Shown here in pieces: positions 24,545 through 32,863 of a DNA stretch of 64,000 bases. The stretch's first letter is position 1, and the number at the start of each line of letters is the position of its first letter. Position numbers and translations under genes: made by a program. The notes under the pieces were generated by a model. That model saw only the letters and a list, made by a program, of their open reading frames with translations. It did no database searches and had not been told where the DNA came from. The DNA comes from JANWXR01 sp964608265 (GTDB lineage Bacteria; Chloroflexota; Anaerolineae; Anaerolineales; UBA6663). The stretch covers positions 62,001 to 126,000 of the forward strand of contig CAZSNP010000003.1 in assembly GCA_964608265.1 (NCBI GenBank), given 5' to 3'.

Positions 24545-25609
24545 ATGAGCGATTCGGTTCTGGTCACCGGCGCGACGGGATTTCTCGGTCACCACCTGGT
24601 GCCGTACCTCGTGGCGGGCGGTTATCGCGTGCACGCCCTCGTGCGCGAGACGAGCGACACGCGTCACCTGCGCGACCCCAACGTGCATGTCTTCATCGGC
24701 GATGTCCTCGACCCCGAATCGATTCAGAAGGCGATAGCCGGCTGCCGCTACGCCGTGCACGCCGCCGGGCTGTTCCGCTTCTGGGGCCGGCCCGCCGATT
24801 TCGAGCGCGTCAACGTGCAGGGCACGGCCAACGTCGTCGAGGCCGCGCGGCGGGCCGCCGTCGAGAAGCTCGCCCATCTATCCACCGTCGTCGTCGTCGG
24901 TGAGCATGACAACGATCTCGAGATTGATGAAGAGGTGAGGTGCCAGCCGGCCGATCCGTATCAGCGCAGCAAGCTCGACGCGGAGAATTTCGTGCGCATG
25001 TTCGCGCGCGGCGCGGGGATGCCGGCCGTGATTCTGCGGCCGGGCGCGTTTTACGGGCCGTGGGGGCGCTACGCCTTCAATCGCCTGTTCTTCGAGGATC
25101 CGCTCAAGGGGTTATTGATCCAGGTACAGGGCGGCGAGCGCCTCACCTTCCCCGTCTTCGTGCCGGATGTGGCGCGGGGCGTGGTGGCCGCGCTGCGCGA
25201 GGGCCGGTCGGGTGAGACGTACAACCTGTGCGGTGAACCGCTCACGCATGAGGCGGCCAACGCCGTCATCAGCCGCCTCGCCGGCCTGCCGTCGTTCCGC
25301 CTCAACGTGCCGTCGGAGTGGATGTTGCGCGTGGCCGAGTACCTGACCCACCGCGCCGACCGCACCGGCCGCGAGCCGTACTATCCCACCGCGCTGGCGT
25401 CGTATGTGTTTCAGGACTGGCGGGTGTTTTCGCAGAAGGCCAAAGACGATTTGGGCTTCACGCCGACCCCGTTCGAGGACGGGGCGCGACAAACGTTGGA
25501 ATGGTATTGGTCGCAGAAGTTGTTTCGCCGCCCGCGCGCCGCAGCGCCCCCCGTCCCCCTGCCGCGCGCCGAACCTATCAGCGAACCCATCCCCATCAAA
25601 CGCGGCTGA
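24545..25609 (+). CDS. NAD-dependent epimerase/dehydratase (SDR, 3-beta-HSD/HpnA-like)
   Basis: A 354-residue extended short-chain dehydrogenase. GATGFLGHHLV is the glycine-rich NAD site, DVLDPES the adenine-binding Asp region, and YQRSKLDAE the YxxxK active site with Ser-Thr-Val upstream (LSTVVVVGE). The overall layout is close to hopanoid-associated sugar epimerases and 3-beta-hydroxysteroid dehydrogenases; which reaction it catalyses is not certain. It starts one base after the aldehyde dehydrogenase stop with GAGGG as ribosome-binding site. It may work in the same lipid- or isoprenoid-related pathway as that enzyme. Confidence 0.85.
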   Translation: MSDSVLVTGATGFLGHHLVPYLVAGGYRVHALVRETSDTRHLRDPNVHVFIGDVLDPESIQKAIAGCRYAVHAAGLFRFWGRPADFERVNVQGTANVVEAARRAAVEKLAHLSTVVVVGEHDNDLEIDEEVRCQPADPYQRSKLDAENFVRMFARGAGMPAVILRPGAFYGPWGRYAFNRLFFEDPLKGLLIQVQGGERLTFPVFVPDVARGVVAALREGRSGETYNLCGEPLTHEAANAVISRLAGLPSFRLNVPSEWMLRVAEYLTHRADRTGREPYYPTALASYVFQDWRVFSQKAKDDLGFTPTPFEDGARQTLEWYWSQKLFRRPRAAAPPVPLPRAEPISEPIPIKRG

Positions 25610-25646
25610 AGACAATCAACGGCTGGGGAAGCCCTGCGTTGCGACT

Positions 25647-26807
25647 CTACGGCTCGACCGCCACCGGCGCGGTGCGCGGCGCACTGCGCGTCTCCAAATG
25701 CCACGCATCTTTGAGTGACAGGGGTATCGAGAACGCAGCGCGTTCGTAGCCACTGAGGGCGATGGCCTGGCGCGTCACGAGTTGCAGGCCGAGCTGATCC
25801 ACCAGATCGGCCAGCGGCCCCATGCTGTCGTCGAAGCGGTCGAAGAACCTGGCCAGCCCCTGCCCGGTGCGCACGACCGTATCCCAATGGCTGCGCGGCA
25901 CTTGCAGCCAATCGGCGATTTGATCGCCGGCCAGGTAACGCATCACCGCCGGCACCAGCCCGTCGAAGGTCTCGCCGGGCACCAGGTCGCGGTGCAAGTC
26001 GAGCAGCGCCCTGGTCATGATGACGCCATCTTCGCTCGGGCCTTGCGCATGGCGGCGGATGCCGGCGGTGCAGTCAGCGGCGTCGGCAAAATCGCGCGGG
26101 ATGGCGTCTTTGGCTACGCCCAACATCTCGCCCGCGACGCGCCACAGATAGATGAAATCCTCGGCCTGCTCATCGGTGATGGCGATGTTGAGCTTGCGCA
26201 GGTTCTCGATGGCGACGTACGACAGGCACATCAACGTGCCGAGCATGTCCTCCTGACAGATCGGCTCACCATAGGCGGCCGTGTTCCATTGGCCGCCCTT
26301 GCGGATGTAGTAGCGGATGGCGGCGTGCATCAGCCGCACTTTTTGGATGGCGGCGATGGCCTGTCCCTCGTCGGTGGTCAGCCCGCCGGGCGTCATCACC
26401 AGAATCAAAAACTGCGCCGTCTCGGCCACGCGCCGGTACGCATTCTGCCCGAGGCGATACGTCGTCGTCATCACCTTCACGCCCTTCCACGCCGCGTAGG
26501 CCTCGAGGAAGGACGCCGTCGCCAGGATCATCGAGATCGCCAGCCCGTGCTCCTTGAAAATCTCCGCGCCGCGCTCGATGCGCGCCGGGTCGGCGCCGTC
26601 GGGCAGCTTGTCGGTGGCGCGCAGCCAGTTCTCTAAATTGTCGGGCAGCTCGGTGGGGATGGTTTGCGAGTTGAGGATGAGTTCGTGCAGGATGCGGTTG
26701 ACGTTGCCGATTTCGCCGGTCTGCGCCAGTTCGTCAATCAACCGGTCGGCGTCGGGGTCGCCGATGGCGCGCAGGCTTTCGAGGTAGTCGTCGGTGTAAC
26801 GGGTCAT
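25647..26807 (-). CDS. Oxygenase of the MpaB/rubber-oxygenase family (DUF2236)
   Basis: A 386-residue protein of the ER-bound oxygenase MpaB / latex-clearing protein superfamily, whose members use haem b to cleave isoprenoid chains. Recognisable parts are the helical region with VRLMHAAIRYYIRKGG (the VRxxHAxxR signature with the conserved His), CQEDMLGTLMCLSYVAIENL and the later YLWRVAGEMLGV. No signal peptide, so it may be cytosolic. The start at 26807 (MTRYTDDYLES) has GAGGG seven bases upstream; twelve more codons are open. It is convergent with the epimerase gene, 37 bp away. A shared isoprenoid or fatty-chain oxidation theme is possible but unproven. Confidence 0.78.
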   Translation of the reverse strand: MTRYTDDYLESLRAIGDPDADRLIDELAQTGEIGNVNRILHELILNSQTIPTELPDNLENWLRATDKLPDGADPARIERGAEIFKEHGLAISMILATASFLEAYAAWKGVKVMTTTYRLGQNAYRRVAETAQFLILVMTPGGLTTDEGQAIAAIQKVRLMHAAIRYYIRKGGQWNTAAYGEPICQEDMLGTLMCLSYVAIENLRKLNIAITDEQAEDFIYLWRVAGEMLGVAKDAIPRDFADAADCTAGIRRHAQGPSEDGVIMTRALLDLHRDLVPGETFDGLVPAVMRYLAGDQIADWLQVPRSHWDTVVRTGQGLARFFDRFDDSMGPLADLVDQLGLQLVTRQAIALSGYERAAFSIPLSLKDAWHLETRSAPRTAPVAVEP

Positions 26808-26901
26808 ACGTCCCTCACGAATGCAGCACCGGTATTGGGTCAAGTGTACGCCCGCGGGTTTTTATCGGGGATGGGGAAATGCGTACTAATTCGGTTAGCG
26901 G

Positions 26902-29172
26902 TCAGTCGAGGACACGCCAGAGCTTGAGGGTGTTGTCGCCCGCGCCGGAGGCCAGCACCCCGCCATCCGGCGTGAAGGCCACGTCCCACACCGTGCCGGT
27001 GTGCGCCTCCAGAGTCTTCAGCAATTTCCCATCTGATACGCGCCACAGCCGGATGGCGCTATCTTCGGTGAACCACTCGCCCCCGCCGCCAGTGGCCAGC
27101 ACCGAACCGTCGGGTGAGAAGGCGACGCAGTTGATCTGCTTGGTGTGGCCGCTCAGCCGGTGAACGCGCCCGCCGTTCTTCACGCTCCAAACCCGCCCGC
27201 ATTGGTCGTGCGACCCGGAGGCCGCCAGCGTCCCATCCGGCGAGAAGGCGACGCAGTTGATCCGGTCGGTGTGTCCGTGCAGAGTGTGCAGCAGCGCCCC
27301 ATCGCTCAAGCGCCACAGGATGACTGTACGATCCGAGGACGCTGAAGCCAGCAGCTTGCCGTCACGTGAAATGGTTACGGCGTTGATGCGATCCGTATGC
27401 GCCTGCAGCGTGTGGACAAGCTGCCCGTCACTTACTCGCCACACGCGGATAATTTTATCCTCCCAGGCGGAGGCCAGCTGCGAGCCATCCGGCGTGAAAT
27501 TCAAGCCGAGGACCGTTGACTTCTGCGCCGGCAGGTTGTACAGCAATTGTCCATCGCTTACCTGCCAGAGCGTGATGAAGTGTTCGTTGAAAGTTTCGAT
27601 GGTTTTTGACTCGCCGCTGCCCCGTCGGGCGGTGGTGATGCGAAAATGAGAGCACGCCACCCGGCTGCCATCGGCGGATAGCGCAACCAGACCGAGATTG
27701 CCACGGGCCGGGTGTAATGTGTGGAGCAGTTTTCCATCCCGCACCTGCCAGAGCCGGACGGTATCGGCGGCGCCGGATGCCAGCACGGCGCCATCCGCCG
27801 ACAGGTTCACCGTGTTCACCGGATTGGTGTGTCCGGATAGCGTGTGTGTGTACACGCCGTCCTTCACCAGCCAAAGCAGCACCTCGCTGGGGTTTATGGC
27901 CGAGGGCAAGGCGGCCACGACGGTTCCATCAGGCAGGTTTGTTGCATTGCGTGCCTGCGTGCCCTGGCCCGCACGCAAATCCTGCCAGAGTTTCACTCGC
28001 TCGGCGGTTTCAGCCGTGATGGCGCTGCCATGGCGCGCCGGCCCTGACTCGGCCGTGAGAGGCAGGGGTTCGGGAGGGCGTTTTGGCTTGCGTTTCTTTG
28101 GCGGGGTTTCATCCTCAGCTTTGGCCGCTACAGGCTCGCCGGGTCGCTCACTCTGAGCGAGCGCCGGCGCGGGTGGGGACTCTGGTTTGGTTTCGGGTAT
28201 CGCGGGCGCGGCGCTCAGCGCCTGCGTCGCCGCCATCGAGACGCGGCGGCTGTCATCCTTCGCGAGTTGCGTCAACGCCTCGCGAGCCGCGAGGGACAGC
28301 CCGCGATGGCTGCCGCTCAGCAGTTGCGCCAGCGTCTGCACTGCCGCCTCGCGCACGCTCGGCAGCGGGCTTTCGATGGCGTGCTTCAATTCCGGGGGAA
28401 GCGCCGCCGGCCTGACCGGTGCGGAGGCCGGTAATTGTCGCAGGATGATCCTGCCCTGCTGACGATGCGTGTCCATTCCGGGGGTCTGTTTGTTGTCGGT
28501 CGCTTCGACGACGCGCTCGTACACGTACTCGTACAGCTCATTCAGGCTGATCGCGCCGTCGCCATCGGCGTCGGCCTCGCTGGTGCGCAGCCCGTGGATG
28601 AAGTAGTGGGTGAAGATGGACGTGGTCACGTCCTCGCTGATCCGATTGCCCTCCCACGAATACTGCACCTTGTCCGAGGCGGTGAGCGTCACACGCCCCA
28701 GGCCATTGCCGGCGAAGGCCTGGCCCGCGTTCACCTCCGCCGCGCCCTTGTGGCCGAACGCGCCGCTGTGGCAGCAATCCAAAATCAGCACCATGCGTCG
28801 CGAGCGACATTCATCCATGCGCCGGGCGACAAAATGGTCTTCGATAGCGGTTGCGTCGAGCAACTCTCGTTCCGTGTCTCGCACGGCCAGGTAGAGGCGG
28901 CCGCGGTCGTCTTTGAGGCCGTGGCCGGAGAAGTACAACAGCAACAAATCGTCGCGGGTGCGGTTGGCGAAGAAGCGGGCGATCTCGCGGCGCACGGTGA
29001 CGTAGGGCTGATTGACCAGTGTGAGGACGTCGTCGAACGCGCAGACTTGCGGATCACGGAGTATCTCGGCCAGGCCGGAGACATCCGCCTCAGGAGCCTG
29101 CAAGCGCGACAACGATGGATCGGAATAAAGGCTGTTGCCGATGATGAGCGCCAATTTCCTGCTCATATTCAT
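26902..29172 (-). CDS. Caspase-like protease with EF-hand, HEAT-like and WD40 domains
   Basis: A 756-residue multidomain protein. Residues 5-250 are a caspase/metacaspase (peptidase C14) domain with catalytic His in LLLYFSGHG and Cys in VLILDCCHSGAFG. Inside its C-terminal part is a canonical 12-residue EF-hand loop, DADGDGAISLNE, which suggests calcium control as known for metacaspases. About 265-325 are HEAT-like helical repeats; 330-400 a Pro/Lys-rich linker (PPKKRKPKRPPEP); 420-756 about seven WD40 repeats (GHTDRINCVAFSPDG type), presumably sensing or scaffolding. Start is ATG at 29172 or 29166; there is no clear ribosome-binding site. No operon partner; divergent from the pucR-like gene. 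Confidence 0.88.
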   Translation of the reverse strand: MNMSRKLALIIGNSLYSDPSLSRLQAPEADVSGLAEILRDPQVCAFDDVLTLVNQPYVTVRREIARFFANRTRDDLLLLYFSGHGLKDDRGRLYLAVRDTERELLDATAIEDHFVARRMDECRSRRMVLILDCCHSGAFGHKGAAEVNAGQAFAGNGLGRVTLTASDKVQYSWEGNRISEDVTTSIFTHYFIHGLRTSEADADGDGAISLNELYEYVYERVVEATDNKQTPGMDTHRQQGRIILRQLPASAPVRPAALPPELKHAIESPLPSVREAAVQTLAQLLSGSHRGLSLAAREALTQLAKDDSRRVSMAATQALSAAPAIPETKPESPPAPALAQSERPGEPVAAKAEDETPPKKRKPKRPPEPLPLTAESGPARHGSAITAETAERVKLWQDLRAGQGTQARNATNLPDGTVVAALPSAINPSEVLLWLVKDGVYTHTLSGHTNPVNTVNLSADGAVLASGAADTVRLWQVRDGKLLHTLHPARGNLGLVALSADGSRVACSHFRITTARRGSGESKTIETFNEHFITLWQVSDGQLLYNLPAQKSTVLGLNFTPDGSQLASAWEDKIIRVWRVSDGQLVHTLQAHTDRINAVTISRDGKLLASASSDRTVILWRLSDGALLHTLHGHTDRINCVAFSPDGTLAASGSHDQCGRVWSVKNGGRVHRLSGHTKQINCVAFSPDGSVLATGGGGEWFTEDSAIRLWRVSDGKLLKTLEAHTGTVWDVAFTPDGGVLASGAGDNTLKLWRVLD

Positions 29173-29241
29173 CAATTGTCAGGGTTGGGAAACGGCACAC
29201 GAATTTTACTCCGCCAGGGGCGGCTGGCAAAGGATTGCCGC

Positions 29242-29247
29242 TATAAT
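29242..29247 (+). promoter_or_regulatory. TATAAT -10 element before the PucR-family gene
   Basis: TATAAT lies 36 bp before the ATG at 29283, in the spacer between the divergent caspase and regulator genes. No clear -35 is visible. Confidence 0.45.
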
Positions 29248-29282
29248 CGGCCCCATCATTCTTTTTTCGATTTCATCCAGCC

Positions 29283-30878
29283 ATGCCAACAACGAATTCC
29301 GATGTCTCCCTCGGCGAGCTGGCCCGCCTCGCCTTTCCGCGCGGCACTGCGCTGCCCCCGCCCTCGGTGCGCGAGCGCAAGGTGCGCTGGGTGGTGATGG
29401 CCGGCAGCGGCATCGACCCGGCCCCCGGTGATCTGGTGCTGTGCAGCGACATGCCCACCCGCGCCAAACTCGCGACGTGGGAGCAGGGCGGGGTGATCGC
29501 CATCGCCGTCTCCGGCGGGGCCAAAGGTTCCGCCAAAGACTCGGTGCCCGTCATCGGCCTCCCCGCCGACGCCTCGCTCCGCAACATTCAGCAATCGGCG
29601 CTCGAGCTCATCGTCAATCGCCAATCGTATCTCATCAATCGCGGCGTCGAGATTTATCAAACCCTGGCGCGCCTGTCGGTGGAGGGCGCCGGCCTGCAAT
29701 CGCTGGCCAAAGCGATGAGTGAGCAGAGCGGGCAGACGATCCTGGTGCAGGATAAACGCCTGCAACCCCTGGCCGAGGCGGTGGCGCCGGCGTTGGCCGC
29801 GGCCTGGCCCGAGACGCTGGCCGCGCTCGGCTCGTGGAGCCAACTGCCCGACAGCCTGCGTGACCGGCGGCAGGCGGCGGCGATGGGCGGCTGGCGCGAT
29901 CAGACGCTGCCCAACGGCCTGAGCCGCCTCGTCTGCCCCATCATCGCCAAAGGCATGGCGCGCGGCTACCTCTCCGTCATCGGCAAGGCCGGTGAACTCG
30001 ATGCGCTCGATCAACTCGTCGTCGAGCACGGCGCGGCGGCCTGCGCGCTGGAGATGGCGAAGGCCAAGGCGGTGAGCGAGGCGGAGAAGCGCGCGCACGG
30101 CGATTTTGTGGATGCGATGCTGGTGGGCAACGTCTCGCTGGATGAGCTGCTGCGCTGGGCCAAACGCATCAACTACGATGTGGAGCCGCCGCATGCCGCG
30201 CTGGTGTGGAAGTGGGGGACAGCGCGCAGTGACACGCCCAGCCTGCGCCGGTTGGAGACGATCGTCAATCAGAGCGTGGCGAAGGTGGGGGTCAGCGCGC
30301 TGGTGCGCCCGCGCGATAGCGAAGTGGTGGCCTTCTGCGCCGTCGCCGATGGCCGCCGGCCCGACTCCGCGCTCAGGCTCGCCGCCGAGGTGCAGCGCGC
30401 CGCCTCGGAGGAGTATCCGCAACATCCCGCCTACGGTGGGGTGGGGCGCACGGCCTCCGAGCTTTCGGATTGGAAGGACTCGTACCGCGAGGCGATGCAA
30501 TCGCTGACGATGGCCTCGCGGCTGCGCGAGCCTGCGCCGCTCTTCTTCGGCGATCTGTCGGTGTATCGCCTGCTCTTTCAACTTGAGGGCAGCCCCGAGC
30601 TGGAATCGTTCTGTCGCGAGGTGCTCGGCCCGCTGATGGATTACGAGGGCAGCGGGGATTTGCTCGAAACGCTCGACGCCTTCTGCGACCGGCTGGGCAA
30701 CCTCAGCCAGACAGCGGAGAAGCTGTTCATCCACCGCAACTCGCTGCTGTATCGGATGGAGCGCATCCAGCAACTCGCCGGCATTGATATGAACAACCCC
30801 GACACGCGGCTCGCCGTCCATCTGGCGCTGAAGATCCGTCGCATGCTGCGCCCCGCGCCGGTGAAGCGCGAACGGTGA
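29283..30878 (+). CDS. PucR-family transcriptional regulator
   Basis: A 531-residue regulator. The N-terminal part (about 1-125, ending in LRNIQQSALELIVNRQSYLI) matches the purine-catabolism regulator N-domain; about 130-290 is a GAF/CdaR-like sensory region; the C-terminus is the PucR helix-turn-helix (LETLDAFCDRLGNLSQTAEKL followed by FIHRNSLLYRMERIQQL). Members sense small metabolites and often control catabolic genes for purines or aromatic and nitrogen compounds. Its target cannot be read from context: the nearest catabolic operon (hpa) is 7 kb away. Start ATG at 29283 gives MPTTNSDVSLGEL. Confidence 0.88.
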   Translation: MPTTNSDVSLGELARLAFPRGTALPPPSVRERKVRWVVMAGSGIDPAPGDLVLCSDMPTRAKLATWEQGGVIAIAVSGGAKGSAKDSVPVIGLPADASLRNIQQSALELIVNRQSYLINRGVEIYQTLARLSVEGAGLQSLAKAMSEQSGQTILVQDKRLQPLAEAVAPALAAAWPETLAALGSWSQLPDSLRDRRQAAAMGGWRDQTLPNGLSRLVCPIIAKGMARGYLSVIGKAGELDALDQLVVEHGAAACALEMAKAKAVSEAEKRAHGDFVDAMLVGNVSLDELLRWAKRINYDVEPPHAALVWKWGTARSDTPSLRRLETIVNQSVAKVGVSALVRPRDSEVVAFCAVADGRRPDSALRLAAEVQRAASEEYPQHPAYGGVGRTASELSDWKDSYREAMQSLTMASRLREPAPLFFGDLSVYRLLFQLEGSPELESFCREVLGPLMDYEGSGDLLETLDAFCDRLGNLSQTAEKLFIHRNSLLYRMERIQQLAGIDMNNPDTRLAVHLALKIRRMLRPAPVKRER

Positions 30879-30909
30879 CGCAAAGCGTAACCCGCCCCGA
30901 GGAGTCACC

Positions 30910-31653
30910 ATGTCGCACAAAACCAGCCCACACCTTCGCGGCGCTGTACCCGCTGCGTGCCTCGTGTTGGCCGCTCTGGCGTGTCAGACAATTTCGGGCA
31001 GCACGAGCACGCCCGTTCCCACCCCGACCCAAAAGCCTCGCCTCACGGGAACCGCAACGCCTCGGCCCACCGAGACGCCGCCGGTTCGAGGCGCGGAACT
31101 TCTGAGCGATGACTTCGCCTCCGAGCGTTGGGGCACAGGCACGGATCAGGACAGCGCCATCGAATACGCCGAGGGTGCGCTGCAGTTCACCGTCTTCACC
31201 AAGAGCTGGTTCGCGTGGAGCACCCCGAATGAAGAAATCTATCAGGATGTGCACATCGAGGTGACGGCCATCAACAACAACACCGACTCCTCGACGGCCT
31301 TCGGCATCATGTGCAACCAGCAATCGCTCGAGAATTCCTACCACTACTTCGCCGTCACCCCCTCGGGCGAGTACGCCATTGCCCGCGCCACCGCAGACCA
31401 GACCGACGTTTTTCTCACCAACGATGATGAGTGGGCGGCGAGTGACTTGATTGCACGGAACGCGGCCTCGTATCGACTTGGGGCCGACTGCGGCAATGGC
31501 GCTTTGACGCTGTATGTGGATGGGCAACGAGTCGATTCGGTCTCGGACACGACCTACGCCAGCGGCGGGGTCGCGCTGTTCGTGTGGAGCGGCAGGGAGG
31601 CGACCAACACCAATGTGGCCTTTGACGATTTTGTGATGACGGCATTGCCGTAG
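30910..31653 (+). CDS. Lipoprotein with concanavalin-like domain
   Basis: A 247-residue exported lipoprotein. The signal has basic N-terminus, hydrophobic CLVLAALAC and a lipobox with Cys25; then a Thr/Pro linker (PVPTPTQKP, TATPRPTETPP). From about residue 62, LLSDDFAS and WFAWSTPNEEIYQDVHIEV with LTLYVDGQRVDSV indicate a beta-sandwich of the LamG/DUF1080 type, usually carbohydrate binding. GAGGAG precedes the ATG. It is 31 bp after the pucR-like gene on the same strand and probably transcribed with it. The ligand is unknown. Confidence 0.78.
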   Translation: MSHKTSPHLRGAVPAACLVLAALACQTISGSTSTPVPTPTQKPRLTGTATPRPTETPPVRGAELLSDDFASERWGTGTDQDSAIEYAEGALQFTVFTKSWFAWSTPNEEIYQDVHIEVTAINNNTDSSTAFGIMCNQQSLENSYHYFAVTPSGEYAIARATADQTDVFLTNDDEWAASDLIARNAASYRLGADCGNGALTLYVDGQRVDSVSDTTYASGGVALFVWSGREATNTNVAFDDFVMTALP

Positions 31654-31661
31654 CCCATTTC

Positions 31662-31678
31662 CAGACCGCCTCGGTCTG
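31662..31678. repeat. CAGACCG palindrome, copy 1
   Basis: CAGACCGCCTCGGTCTG, a 7-bp perfect inverted repeat around CCT, 9 bp after the lipoprotein stop and 58 bp before the dienelactone hydrolase start. Confidence 0.55.
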
Positions 31679-31736
31679 ACCCAAATCGCTCCGGAAGCCG
31701 CTTGACGCAATCCGCGCGGCCCTTCGAATTACGCCG

Positions 31737-32420
31737 ATGCAGACTTCAACCCTCAACTTCCCCTCAGGCAGTCATCCATTGCAAGCCTACCTCGCCCGGC
31801 CCGACGGCGACGGCCCGTGCCCCGGTCTCGTCCTCATCCACGAGGCGTATGGGCTGAACGACGACATGCGCCGCATCGCGCAGAAGTTCGCAGCGGAGGG
31901 CTACGCGGCGCTGGCGGTGGATTTGTTCGCCGGGCGCAGCCGCGCCGTCTGCCTGTTTCGTTACTTCGGCGGGATGTTCCTCAATGCGCTCAACCACAGC
32001 GGCATACACGATCTCAGAGCCGCGCTCGACCACCTCGCCGCGCAGCCATTTGTGGATGCGGCCCGCCTCGGGGCGGTGGGATTTTGCATGGGGGGTGCGT
32101 TCGCGGTGGCGTGGGCGTGCACCGACCCGCGCCTGCGCGTCATCGCGCCGTTCTATGCCAGCGCGAATCCCCCCGCCGAGGCGCTGGCCCGCTCATGCCC
32201 GGTGGTCGGCTCGTGGCCCGAGCCGGATTTCAGCACCGCTGCCGGCGAGAAGCTGGACGTGTTGCTCGACCAGCACAGCATCCCGCACGACATTCGGATT
32301 TACCCCGGCGCGACGCACTCGTTTTTCAATCAGCGCGCCTTCGAGTCGGAAACTAATCGCGCCGCAGCGGAAGATGCCTGGCAACGGGTGGTGTGTTATT
32401 TTCGCGAGCGTGGGGTCTGA
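31737..32420 (+). CDS. Dienelactone hydrolase family protein
   Basis: A 227-residue alpha/beta hydrolase of the dienelactone hydrolase family. The nucleophile elbow GFCMGG carries a Cys in place of Ser, as in true dienelactone hydrolases; the acid is in GSWPEPDFS and the His in PGATHSFF. An early LVLIHEAYGLNDDMRRIA provides the oxyanion loop. The family opens lactone rings in aromatic catabolism but also includes general esterases. It is separated from the lipoprotein gene by a CAGACCG palindrome and is not adjacent to other catabolic genes, so the substrate is open. Confidence 0.88.
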   Translation: MQTSTLNFPSGSHPLQAYLARPDGDGPCPGLVLIHEAYGLNDDMRRIAQKFAAEGYAALAVDLFAGRSRAVCLFRYFGGMFLNALNHSGIHDLRAALDHLAAQPFVDAARLGAVGFCMGGAFAVAWACTDPRLRVIAPFYASANPPAEALARSCPVVGSWPEPDFSTAAGEKLDVLLDQHSIPHDIRIYPGATHSFFNQRAFESETNRAAAEDAWQRVVCYFRERGV

Positions 32421-32520
32421 AACCGGAGATGATGTTTGCGAAGGAGGGTGACTGTCGCCGGGTAACCATTCGCCGGTCATGGCAAGAGTCTGATTGCCCG
32501 GTGACACTCACCTGTTTTGC

Positions 32521-32537
32521 CAGACCGACGCGGTGTG
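32521..32537. repeat. CAGACCG palindrome, copy 2
   Basis: CAGACCGACGCGGTGTG, one mismatch from a perfect 7-bp inverted repeat. Confidence 0.5.
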
Positions 32538-32567
32538 TGCAAAATCTCGAAACCCTGAGCGATTTGG

Positions 32568-32584
32568 CAGACCGCGTCGGTCTA
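32568..32584. repeat. CAGACCG palindrome, copy 3
   Basis: CAGACCGCGTCGGTCTA, inverted repeat with one terminal mismatch, 41 bp upstream of the copy that overlaps the aspartokinase promoter. Confidence 0.5.
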
Positions 32585-32604
32585 CTTATTGGGCACATTC
32601 ACGA

Positions 32605-32632
32605 TTGACAGACCGACTCGGCCTGTGATAAT
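32605..32632 (+). promoter_or_regulatory. Sigma-70-type promoter of the aspartokinase operon, with palindrome in its spacer
   Basis: TTGACA (32605-32610), 16-bp spacer, GATAAT (32627-32632). The CAGACCGACTCGGCCTG palindrome (32609-32625) occupies the spacer and the last two bases of the -35 box, the position of a classical repressor operator. Transcription should begin near 32639, just before the leader ATG at 32645. Confidence 0.7.
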
Positions 32633-32644
32633 TTGTCGCGCAAG

Positions 32645-32719
32645 ATGACGGGCCTCGGCACGACTGCGACCATGACGACTACGACCCCTGCACAGGAGGC
32701 CGTCGCTTCGACGTGGTAA
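32645..32719 (+). CDS. Thr-rich attenuation leader peptide of the aspartokinase operon
   Basis: A 24-codon ORF, MTGLGTTATMTTTTPAQEAV ASTW, starting about six bases after the predicted transcription start. Nine residues are Thr, seven of them within positions 6-14 (TTATMTTTT). A perfect intrinsic terminator begins 28 nt after its stop codon and the aspartokinase gene follows. This is the layout of the enterobacterial thr operon leader (thrL): ribosome stalling at Thr codons when charged tRNA-Thr is scarce would favour readthrough. The promoter, leader and terminator are seen directly; regulation by threonine is inferred. No clear Shine-Dalgarno precedes the ATG. Confidence 0.7.
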   Translation: MTGLGTTATMTTTTPAQEAVASTW

Positions 32720-32746
32720 CGAGTGCCCGGCGCACACGAACACCCA

Positions 32747-32780
32747 ACGCGGAGCTGACCGGCTCCGCGTTTTCGTTTCT
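32747..32780 (+). terminator. Attenuator terminator before aspartokinase
   Basis: Perfect 9-bp stem ACGCGGAGC / GCTCCGCGT with a 6-nt loop, followed by TTTTCGTTTCT. It lies between the Thr-rich leader peptide and the aspartokinase gene. A small hairpin (CGTCG-CTT-CGACG, 32701-32713) overlaps the end of the leader ORF; a competing antiterminator was not identified by eye. Confidence 0.75.
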
Positions 32781-32783
32781 CCC

Positions 32784-32860
32784 GCCTCACCCCCTCGCCC
32801 CTCTCCCCATCGCGCTCTTTGGGTGGGGAGAGGGGGGAGGGCCGGGGTGGGGGGTGAGGC
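32784..32860. repeat. GCCTCACCCCC/GGGGGTGAGGC palindromic repeat, copy B
   Basis: Inverted arms GCCTCACCCCCTCGCCCCTC and the matching GAGGGGGGAGGG...GGGGTGAGGC surround a short loop. The 3' arm ends four bases before the aspartokinase ATG and contributes its GAGG Shine-Dalgarno sequence, so the repeat is part of the translation start. Confidence 0.65.
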
Positions 32861-32863
32861 AGA

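Larger units (their letters stand above)
32421..32604. other. Spacer with two CAGACCG palindromes upstream of the aspartokinase promoter
   Basis: No coding frame. Contains imperfect palindromes at 32521-32537 (CAGACCGACGCGGTGTG) and 32568-32584 (CAGACCGCGTCGGTCTA), 47 bp apart. Each is preceded by TTGCCA- or TTGGCA-like words overlapping its first bases, as at the promoter copy at 32609. Confidence 0.5.

Noticed and set aside
31662..32632. Integron attC-like or transposon ends
   Set aside because: The palindromes are only 17 bp, with no integrase, cassette structure or target duplication.
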